Source: Phallusia mammillata
Lineage: Eukaryota; Chordata; Ascidiacea; Phlebobranchia; Ascidiidae
NCBI GenBank assembly: GCA_003260075.1
Contig: QLIY01000136.1
Span: forward strand, 161,353-225,352
Direction of reading: 5' to 3'
Length of the DNA stretch: 64,000 nucleotides
The translations under genes and the position numbers were made by a program. Position 1 is the first letter of the stretch. Every line of letters begins with the position of its first letter. Under the pieces are notes generated by a model that saw only the letters and a program-made list of their open reading frames with translations, did no database searches and was not told the origin of the DNA. Shown in pieces: positions 29,101 through 41,100 of this stretch.

Positions 29101-32100
29101 ATTTTTGTACAGTTTTGTTTGATTAAATACAACAACAACAAACCTGTTGCAGTTTCAACGGTTGTGACTGTTTCTATTAAAACAAAACAATTTGAATTAT
29201 CCACAATAAGTTAACGCAAACAATTGAGCTGTAAAACAATATGGACGTAACAAACAAAACGCGACACGTAATTTACTAAGTAAAAACTATAAAGTAGTTC
29301 TTACTAAAGAGCATTACACGACGGTATTTTTACCTGTAGTTGCTGCTGTGTCGGGCGGAGTTGTGGGCGTGGCTACGGCAACTAAAAACAACAACACAAA
29401 TTAACATCACCCAAGTTAGAGGTTCATTTAAAGCCAACGGAAACATTACGTGTTGTAAAGAAAATTGGCGATGTGAACATGGACGTGGCCACCGCAGTTG
29501 TTGTGACATTAGCAACACTCCGGACCCGAACAACGCATATAGATGATGGTGGTAACGCAGTTGCATCAAGGCTCGTTGCAGTTGTAGTCATTGTGACTTG
29601 TTGATTTTCGCAAGTATCTAGTTTGAAACACATGTTCAGTTCGGAAATTCAACGGAATTATTATACTACGATCCATCCAGTTAAATGCAAACCATCCAGA
29701 ACGTATACATACAGAAACAGAAAACTGAGATATAAGTATGGGTTTCATTGATAATTTATGGTAGCAACTATAATTAAAAAAGAAGCGTATTTAGCGAGAC
29801 AAAACAGGCTGCATATATTGTCGATGAAAATATGTACTGTTACTTACACTCCACTTCAAACGACTCGACTTCATTCGATTCCCACGTAAACATGGCTGTC
29901 GTTGAAGTCACGTTAGTCACAGAAACGTTCATAGGCGGTGTGGGGAGCATAGTAACTGATAAACATCCAGAAATAAGTTTACCATTTTAAGCAAACCAAA
30001 ACATGTTTTTAACTTCAATCACATACTTGTTTGAATGTCTGCTAACACAGATGAGTTTGCTGAGCTTGTATCAACATTAGCGGTCGCGTCTGATATGTTT
30101 GTGCTGGTGGTGGCGCAAGAAACGCTGAGAAAAACGCTTCCATTTCTGAAATACAAATGTAATGTAAACACAATGCACGTGCAAAACCAGTAGTACAATT
30201 AACTATACCTGATGGCTGTACCCGACACTGACACAATTGGAAACCCGCTTGCTGTTGTAAGTGCCATAAACGAATCCCTAACTCGTGAGATCAGGTCTTG
30301 GGAATCGGAAGACCGGATATCGCGATAGTTTTCGAGGAAGGTTTCCCTGAGAAGTTGAGCGGAGAGCTGCACGCTCAACAGCGCTGCAACGTAAAGTTGT
30401 GATACGGTTAAGGTAAACAACAACTTGAGTGCATATTTGATCCGTTTATTTTTTGCAAATTTTGCGGATTGCAGTTACACGTGTTTTGTTATCGAAAGTA
30501 CAATTGGTCGAACGCAAAGCGACATTAAGAAACTATAGACAGACGCTACAGTGTCTTATTTACCATTTGTATTGAATCCGTCCTTACCAAGAGCTAACCG
30601 GCTCTCTTTTTCTCATTACAATGCAAATGTCACAAAAAAAACGTTATATAGACTTCCTAGAACGCGTGTTTGACATTAGTTACAGTTTAGTTTGAGTTGT
30701 TGTCGCAGTAATTTGAGATGCGTTGCGTTGACATGATCTGTCAACTTAGGTTCTCAAGATTTCGTTTTGCTAGTTTTAAACGCACCGTGAGAATGGCCAG
30801 ATGAGGCGCGAAATAAAGTATGGAACAGTTATAACTTAGTGTTCGAAATATAAAGGAGAAAACAGCTGCCACAAGTTCAATGTAACAGTCAACTTTAAGA
30901 ATTTAAACAACAAAGTTACGTATCTAACATTTTTCATTTCGACTCACCCGTGTTGTTCTGTGCCACTGGACTGAAGTCAGACTCTACACTGGCACCAGAC
31001 AAATCAGAGATTGGACGAACCGAAATGTTGTAAGCGGTATTGGGCCGCAGACCTCCAAGGACTACAAGGTTCGAGGTGGTGGTTCCATTTATCGGCGATA
31101 GAGATTCAGATTCCAAAAGATACTGCAATTAAGTAAATGTTTGTTTCATGATATATTTTAAAAACAGTAATGATGATAGCAACACGTACCTCATAGACGG
31201 CAAATGTTTGTTCAGATTCAAGTATAACAACAAAGGAAGTGGTGCCTTCCACAAGAATCGTGGGGGCAGAAAGAATGACCGCTGCAACTGAAGAGTAGAT
31301 ATTTTATTGTATTGTTTCCACGTACGTTAAATTGTTTTGTTAAAGAAGTCGTTTGCTATATCTTTGAGCTACACGAGCTACTAGAAAAAAAAACAGTTAC
31401 AACATATTTGAATAAAGTGTTCAACTTCCAGTGTCAGAAATACCGCTGATATTCACTGTGGTGGCATATAAATTAAAGCTACAGAAAATTGTTGCTAAAA
31501 TGTATTAATTTTACAAGAAGAGACAGTTTTGTCTTCGATGAAATAGTTGTTGATGCTTCTGTCACAACATAATTATTTTACTTATTAGAAGAAACAGTTT
31601 TGTTTATGTCGTTGCATGAATCAGGTATTTTTGTGATTTAAACGAGACTTTTTTTCTTTGTTTGCAAAATACTTACCCATAGTTGGTCCAGTTGTTGCAT
31701 TCGGTGCAGCAGTTGGTGCATCAGTCATTGTTACTATTTGACGAAAAACAATTTTAAAATGCGAACATTGCAATCGATTGAAAAAAACTATACCACTTTT
31801 TTAATTTTTGATAATAAGGTTGAAAAAATTACAAACCGTTTACTGGCCCCTCTGTTGGCGTTGCAGCATCGGTAGCGTTACCTTGAAACAAATAAAGCGA
31901 TATTATTTGGCACAAAACGTGCAAAATTCTCTTTCTTTTCCAAAAACTACTTACCCATAGTTGGTCCTGCCGTTGCATTCGGTGCAGCTGTTGGCGCATC
32001 AGTCATTGTAACTGATATACAGAAATGTTTTATTTACTTATTGGGAGAAACAGTTTTATCAATTTCTTGCATGAAATTATATGATATTTGTTGGACGAGA

Positions 32101-35100
32101 AATTCTAAATATTTGTTTTTGCAAAGTACTTACCCATTGTTGCATTCGGTGCAGCGGTTGGCGCATCAGTCATTGTAACTGTTTGACAATAAAGAAGTAA
32201 ATTGCATGTTTTTGTTCATTATTAAATATAGCTGCAAGCATTTTACCAGAAAAAAAAACAATAACAGTTTTACCTAGTAATTTAAAACAAACAACTAACC
32301 ATTTACTGGTCCCTCTGTTGCCGTTACAGCGTCAGTAGCATTACCTTGATATACATAACATGATATTATTTAGCACAAGATGGGAAAAAAATCTTTTTAA
32401 AAATTACTTACCCATAGTTGGTCCAGTTGTTGCATTCGGTGCAGCAGTTGGCGCATCAGTCATTGTTACTATTTGACGAAAAACAATTTTAAAATGCGAA
32501 CATTGCAATCGGTTGGAAAAAAACTATACCACTTTTTTAATTTTTGATAATAAGGTTGAAAAAATTACAAACCGTTTACTGGCCCCTCTGTTGGCGTTGC
32601 AGCATCGGTAGCGTTACCTTGAAACAAATAAAGCGATATTGTTCGGCACAAAATGTGCAAAATTTTCTTATTTTTTGCAAATTACTTACCCATAGTTGGT
32701 CCTGCCGTTGCATTCGGTGCAGCTGTTGGCGCATCAGTCATTGTAACTGTGTGACAAGAAGCAAGTTTTTATTCATTAGGAAATCCTGATTTACGATATT
32801 TTTGATTGGTTAAGAAACAATCACATTTTTCTCCAGTTTTATCTAGTTATGTTGAAAAAACTACTAACCGTTTTCTGGTCCCCCTGTTACAGGTGCAGTA
32901 TCGGTAGCGTTACCTTAAAATAAATAAAGTGATAATGTTGGGGACAAAAGTTCGAAACAATTTTTTTTCGCGAATTTACTTACCCATTAAATAAGTTATT
33001 GCTGCCAGGCATAATGTATGACCAAGTATTGCTCATCCAGCAGTTTTATTTGATTGTTTACTTACCCATTGTTGGCCCGGCTGTTGTATTCGGTGCAGCA
33101 GTTGGCGCATCAGTCATTGTAACTGTTTGACAAAATTGGTTTGCATTAAAATCTATATTGGTGTCAGTCAAACATTTTCATTATGTAATCTGAAAATAAC
33201 GAACCGTTTACGGGTTGCTCTGTGGTAGTTGCAGTATCGGTAGCGTTGCCTAAAAATTTACAATAACAAGTGGTTTAGAATAGCCAAAGGGGGTTTGATT
33301 ACAAATTACACTTTAACCATTACAATATACCTGCGGTCGACCCGGCTGTTGCATTCGGAGCCTCAGTTGGCGCATCAGTCATTGTAACTGTTTGACAAAA
33401 ACAAATTGTTGAAAAAACAAACAACGAGTTTTGGACAAGCATAAAATCTGCAGAAATTATATTTATGAATGGTTTAAATGCTGTTGGTTGTAAAATCCTT
33501 AATCCCAAAGCCTAAACTACTTTCGTTGGTGCCTCGGTACAAAGTAAAAAGTCATTTTGTGTAACAAGTCCGGTTAAAACTCTGACCCAAATGCAATGTA
33601 TTACCCCATATATGCGAATGAGGCAGGTCGCTAAATGCCCTATTCAAATAAAGAAGTAAATGGTTTGGAAACTACAATGAAGAAAATTTAACTAGGGTAA
33701 CACAGCTACATTTTATTTATATTTATATCATGTTAATTCATCCTGGCAAGTGCTAATTTTATTCGCCAGTCAGGTGTTGTTTACCTGCGACCGTTGAAGC
33801 CATGGTAGTGGTGGCCGACACATTAGCTACAAAAAAAAACAAATATTAGTTTACTAATACGATTGCACTAAGAGTTTCAAAAAATGCCTTGCACTAAGCG
33901 TTTCAAAAGTTTCTTACTGGTTGTAAAGGACACAAATGAGGTAAACGCTGAGTTGGCTACGATGGTTGCTGAAATATCTGTCACGCTTCGAACCCTAACG
34001 ACACATTGGGTTGATGACGGCAGAGCGGTTGCTTGGAAACTGGTGGAATTGGTTACCGTAGTTACCAGAGACTGGTTGGAGCAAGTATCTACAGAAAAAG
34101 AAATCTGTTAAGTCAGAAGCAAAATATAAAATCATCACAAAAATGGGTAACATTTTACGGACTAAACAAAACAGCATAATGGTAAAATATACGCGAAAAA
34201 ACTATCCATTTTTTTGTAAAATCAATTTTACACACGCTACTGCGAAGAAGAATGGTGAGCTTTTTAACAACTCGAAATTTGAGAGGACTATCTCAATTGC
34301 CAACAGAATCAGTCAGTAAATTAGAAAGTAGGAATATATATTTCCCCTAATAATGGCATCATCAGTTCCTGAAAAACGCAATAGATCAACACCAAAATAT
34401 CAAGATTGTAAAACAAACACAATGTTCTAAGCAACTCAACAACGCGAGTGTCGCTAAACACAAAAGCGTTAAAAACCTTGCAAACCCAGCAACGCCTGGA
34501 AGCTTTTTAACAATTGTAACTTGATGTCGATTTATAGCAGTAGCATTTAACCAGTAGATCGGTACCGAATATAAATGGTGAACTTATCTTCAAACGCAAC
34601 GGACAAACAAAAATATGAAATTTTGGTTTCGACGTTATGTTTTGCCATAAGCCGTTTAATATAATACTTTAAAAGACAAGTGACTTACATTCGACCTCAT
34701 ATGATTCCTCTGCGTTTTCCGGCTCCCAAGTAAACAAGGCCGTGGTTGCGGTTTCACCGCTTACTAATAAGTTTATTGGAGAGAAAGGAAGTGTAGTCAC
34801 TGCAATCAAACAGGATTTTAAGATTTGTATTTACCGAAGACAAATCTAAATACACAATCGCCAACATACCTGTTTGAATATTAGCGAACAAGGATGCGTT
34901 TGCGGAGCTTGTGTCGGCTTCGACTGTCGCATCAGTGATGTTGGTGCTATTTGTTGCACATGTAACGCTAATGATCACGCTTCCATTTCTATAAAGTATG
35001 TATATGGTTAATTGTAATAGGCCACAGCAAAGCAAAACGCTTAAAGCAAAAAGCAAACCTGATAGCAGTACCCGATACTTCTACAAAGGAAAATCCGTTT

Positions 35101-38100
35101 GCTGTCGTAAATCCGAGGAAAGTGTCCCTTGCTCGCGAGAACAAACTTTGGGATTCGTTTGATTGAATATTCCGATAAGCTGCGACGAAACTCTCCCCGA
35201 CAACTTCAGCTGAAAGCTGAACGTTAAGTAGCCCTGTAACAAAATTTTAACGAATTAACAGAGTAAAATCGTTTAAAACTCGTTTAACGTCTGTCAGATA
35301 CAAATTTTGTATTTACCAGTGCGACTTTCTGCCGCCGAACTAGGGTCGGAAAACACAGTGCCATTAGAAGTATCTGTCAGCGGGCGAACTGTAATGTTAT
35401 ACAGAGTGTTGGGCTGTAGATTATCAACTACTGCGACATTTCGAGTTGAAGTGGCAGTCATAGGTGAACCGCGCTCAGATTGAATTGTATACTAAAACGA
35501 AAAAATAAGTTAATCCGGAGTTTCGAACACGAATCTCGTTGTACACACCTCGTAAGAACCGTACTGAGAGTCGGGGTCTATAATAAACGCAAATGAGGAA
35601 ACACCTACAGCCAAGATAGTGGGTGCTGGAATTACAACTGCAAAAACAGAAAAGATAAGTTACCTATAGGATCATTCATATTTAACTGTTTGTATATCAA
35701 CGGGAGACTTACTATTCGCAGTGCAAGTGCCCATTATCAAGGTAAATCCTTGCACACATTCGCAAGTAAATCCTCCGATGTTGTTTTGACATTCGGCGTT
35801 TTCGGAACAATCAGTAGCGTTGGATGTAGCGCATTCATCGATGTCGTCACAAACCTACGAGAAACCGTTATAATGTATTGTGCGCAAATAAACAAGGTGA
35901 TGCCAGGTGTAAACGTCAAATCATTTCCACAATCTACTTCATAGACTGTTTAAAAATTCAATTAATTCATATTTTACGAACAAAACAACCACAAAATTGT
36001 TACCGTTCCATCCCCGGTGAATCCCTCAAGGCAGCCGCAACTAAACGAACCATCGTTATCGATGCATGTCGAGTTATCCGCAGTGCAGTTGTTAAGAGTC
36101 GCGTTTGCACATTCGTCAATGTCAAGGCATGTTCCGTTAACAGACTCGTACCCATCCCTGAAGCAAAAAGTCAGATTTAAATCAATTAGATTACTGCATA
36201 GAGCGCTTTATCTCTATTACCGGCAGAAAAAAACAAAACTTTAGGCCGCGGTAGTGTGGTCACTTGTCAAACTTAAATGCATACACACTTCTTCTATTTA
36301 CAAAGGTCGGCCTCAATACTGCTTCTATTTTCAAAGATTGTACTGACCTGCATATACACTCAAATGATCCGTCGTTGTTAACGCACAGCTGAGTGTTGCT
36401 GTTACACATAGGAGTGGTGACATTGCATTCGTCTACATCAACGCAAGTAAAGACATCGCTTCCCCTAAAACACAAGCACATCAATGTTATGGATCAAAAA
36501 CTACATTACAACATGTAGTATATACCTTTCGTAACCGGACACACAGTCGCATTCGAAGGAGCCGCCAATGTTGGCACACTGAGATGTCATAGCTGTGCAG
36601 TTGTGTGTTGAGCTACATTCGTTAATGTCCATGCACAAAGTACCATTTTTCTCGTACCCAGGGATACATTCACAGCTGCATAAAAAAGATTTTTTGAAGA
36701 CCATCAGACATGTGCATAAATGCCATTTCTTTAAATGTGTTCTTAAGCGCATGGGGCTTTGTATGTCACAGCCAATAAGTTTTTCCGCAAAAAAACGATT
36801 TGCTACAACTAATTAACCGAAGAGAGAAATTTATGCAATAGATACTGAGGCATAACTAGCTGACAAGAAACAATCTCACAATGTTATGTCTTCACACTAA
36901 ATGTTGTCACAAATAGAAAAGGAGGTGGACGCAGCAATAAAAAGTAAAACTGTTCAAACGACACACCACATACAAATTTGACACTCCGTAAGTTGGTTAA
37001 CTTACCTGAAGTTTCCAACGCTATTTACACATACTGAGTTTGCTATGTCCGCACAAGACATACTTCCATCATTACATTCGTCAACATCATCGCATCGTGT
37101 GTTGTCTGTAGTATTTACGCTGAATCCGGCGTTGCACGAGCAATTGAAATCGTTAAAAATCGGTTGGCAATTTTGTTCACACGGATCTGATGCACAAAAG
37201 TCTATCGAGGAGCAGTTCCTTCCGTCACCTGGTTTATAGAAGGAAATTGTTTATCTAGTCTTCGCAAAGTGTGGGTGAAGGCTGCAAACAGTTCTGGCTT
37301 TCAGTAAAACCTTATTAAGAGTATAAAGAGAGAGAGAAACCTATTTAGATAAAGAGAGAAAGAAACCTATTTCCAAGAGTGCAAGGATAAAGCACTGAGA
37401 CTTTTTAATAATTGTGACTCTGTAAAGGGATACAAGAACTGTTTTGGTGCCTTTGAAGTGATGACTGGCAAAAAACAACTCGTTTATGGCTCAACCGAAG
37501 TTCATGTTAGCGACAGTTGCTAAATGCAAATCATACAGTTGAACCAAACCTAGGCATGACTTTTAACATTTGAAAAGATCTGACATCAAAATCTGATTCC
37601 TTCTGAACAACTGGTTCACAATGTTGCCTTGCAATGCGTTTTTGGTAAGCGGGGTTAAATAAAAACCCTTACCTGTTGTTCCTGGCGGACAATCGCTACA
37701 GTTAAATCCAGTTCCCGGTGCGGCTACATCTGTGCAATTCACTCCAGTGAAACATGCAGACATGACACACTCATTCCGATCCTCCGAACATGTTACTCCG
37801 TCGTAAGCATCGGTGCACAAACAACCCACAATCTGGCAACATACTCACAATTTGTTAACGGTTCAGTGAAGCAGAATAAAAAGTCTATAAAGGTGGAACT
37901 ATCAATGTATCCACAGTTAGGACCAATTCAGTACATAGCAATTTAAATCAAGTCCCATTGTTCCATTGACTTACGACAAACTCGCTTGATCCTGAGATGG
38001 TTTCGTTGAACTGACAAGTTGCGTTGTTGACGCACAAGCACAATCTTACAGGAATCATCAACGACGCCACGCCACCTTGCGAATCTGTAGCTTCGATTTC

Positions 38101-41100
38101 CAGCGACAAGTTGCCCGTGTTTATGTTGGAATCCATCGGGGTCCAAGTTACGACGCCAGTAGCTAAAAAAGAATTAACGGGTAAGAACTACAAGAAGAAA
38201 GAATGGTTTAATCCTTGCAAATTATATTTTGCCAGCGCTTTGTAACACAAAGCTGACATCTGCTTGAAGGAGATTTCGAATAATTGCTTTGGCACACTAT
38301 AGACACGGAATAAAAAGAAAAACTAAATTAACAAAAATAACAACAACAATTTTTAAAGCAGTTGAAATGTAATCAACAAGCTTAAGATAGTTGCACTTTA
38401 ACCAAAACTATTTTTATTTTAAAAGATAAATCAAGGAAAAGCATACCCCTGACGCCGGCATACATCAGGTTTTGGGTAAAAAATGTCAAGCATTCACTTA
38501 CCTGAATTAATCGCGATTCCAGGTATGCTGTTGGTGGAAACGATTCCAAAGGTAAATGTGTCACCATCAACGTCAGTAGCCATCACAGTAAATGTTCCAG
38601 TTACACCCAGTTCAGCTTGGAAGGTTCCGTTAACCAAGTCGCCGTTGTCAGTGACAGTGATATTCGGTGGATTGTTTGCTGCAACGAGAAAATGCAGCGC
38701 GTTGAATACAGGATTTGTGATTTTTATAACAAAGCTAATAAAAATAAACGATTTCATGTTAGAGGCACTTTCAACAGACCTCTAGATCAGGGGTTCTTAA
38801 CCTGGGGTGCACGCACCCCGAAGGGGTGCGAGAACTGTTCCTAGGGGGTGCGGGGATGCTGAATCATTAAGGTTGGTTTGGTCTATTCTATTTAAGCAAT
38901 TACAGAAGGGGGAGCGAAAATTGGTTAGTGATTTGTAAGGGGTGCGAAAATTGGTTGGTCATTTGAAAGGGGTGCAGCAAGGAAAAAATGTTAAGAACCA
39001 CTGCTCTAGATAATGCATTGAACATGCCTATGGAATAGCCTTGGTTAAAAGTAATAACAAACTGAAGTGTCATATGGTTACACTAATCCAGTGGTTCCCA
39101 ACCTTTTTTTGTCCTGTGCACCCTTATAGTTGATATTCAAATCTAATTCCACCCTACAAATTTATTTTGCTAAAATATCGTTTCCATTAACATTTTAATG
39201 TAATACTCGGAACAAAAAATAAACTCTTGATTATAAGCTCTATAGCCTCTAATATTCCTCTTTGTACTATAAATCATGAACTTAACTGAAGAATATTTAT
39301 AATAACTTTATTTTTCTCAGCTCATATATGGCAAATGCAAGAATAACATATAGCACAGACCACCAGGAAGAGATTAATATTGTGACACAAATTTCCCCCC
39401 GAGTGGGGAATTCTCCCCTGTTTGGGAACCACTGCACTAGTCTATACGGCCAATATCTTGTTACAAGCAACACCGAGAAGATCTTACATGTCGCAAAAGT
39501 GTACACTCTCTGAGGTAATTGGCAATTACACCAGGTCAATGCTTTTATATTGGCTTTAACAATTTCAGGTGAGGATGTTATTTTTACCGTTTGATGCAGC
39601 TGCAGCCTCGGAGCCGGCAGAAGCAGACAACGTGTTGGCGCCGATCTCTGTTCGATTCGTTGTAAGAACATCGTATAGACAAGTAGTCGATACTTGACCG
39701 TTGGATGTGCAGTTGGCGAGAGTCAGATTAAACAGTTCGGTTCCTCTTTGGGTGTCAACAAGTTCCTCGAGGAACGGCGGTTCGGGTGGATTGGTTGGAT
39801 TGTGGAAAGCAAACGTATCATTGCCCATGTTGGTGTAATTAAAAACACTCTCTGTCTCGTTGATTTGCCCTGAACACACCGGGAATGAACAAGGTTTTCA
39901 TTCCAAGGTATTGATTTGTTTAACAGCATTATCTCCCTGTAGACCGTTTAACTTTAACCAAATTAGGTAACGCTGTTCCTTAACCAGACTAGGTAAGTTT
40001 TAACCTAATGGTAATCATAAAGTTTCTCGCACAATTAATCCTAATACGCTTTGCGGCTTACAAATCTATGACTTATCTATTTCAGAAACTTACAAAGTTG
40101 CGGATAGGAATCAGTTGTAGTAATCAAGAAATGTGATTCAACTTACAGCTGAGTCCAAACGGATACAAGGGTCGTTCAGAAAGGGTTCCATTTAAAATGT
40201 CCACATTGTCAGTTGGCTGGAGGTCAGTAAAGTTCAGCATAGTGCCGTTGCGGAATTCGAAGTCGTCCTCCTTGTCTCCATTCCAATTGCCTTCGAGAAA
40301 TAATGTCGTTGATTTTCCGTTCAAATTTACATCACACGTTATTTAGAAGCTTTACCCATCAGGCCTCGCATGCTTCCCCTCAAACTGTCGGAGCCAGTGA
40401 AAGAGAGCGACAAGATTCCAGTTGTAACTGTGACTTCCAATGAAGAACCGCCAGGGAATTTTGCAATGCGTGTCCCGTTGTCGTTCACCGAGAGAGCAAC
40501 TCCTCCGAAAATTTCCTCCACTATAAACAAACCACAATAATAACACTATAGGTCTGAACACTAAGCCTTAGCACTTGAGCTAATAGCTATATGTCTTTTC
40601 AGATTTTAAGTAATTTTTGTAGTTCGAAATAGGCTAGTGAATCGCATTTGTTGTGTTTTAATCCACTGTTCCGCCGATAATTTGATCCACAGAAACTAAA
40701 TGTGGCAAACCTCATCGCATTGCTTTGGGTGTAGAGTAATATATGTTACGATCACACAAAATATCTACACTAAAGTCATCGTTCTAGTGTTAAATTCAAC
40801 GGATTTGATCATCAATTTAATCTCAGTCCTTAACAACATCAAAAGTTGTTAACATAGAACCACATCGTATAAATTTAGGAATATTTTGTTAGTGTTCAAG
40901 ACTTTTTTGTTAGTGTTCTAGTCTTCACACAAAACATGGCAGCCCATGTTCGTTTTTTAATATTTTAATTGTGCCAGTGTAGTTTACTTGTAGACAAATT
41001 TTCCATGATGGTGCCATCGACTTTTACGATGATCTCTGTCTCGTTGTTCGGGTCTGCTTCGATTTGAATCTGCATTACAAATTACAAAAAAATGTATGTT

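Noticed and set aside
21863..29381. Independent gene start for the second megamodule
   Set aside because: No ATG followed by a hydrophobic signal-like segment and phase 1 donor was recognised here, although the N gap could hide one.
31677..33387. Regular repeats suggesting a CRISPR-like array
   Set aside because: Repeat units are exon-intron dyads of a eukaryotic mucin with splice sites; spacers are conserved introns, not unique.
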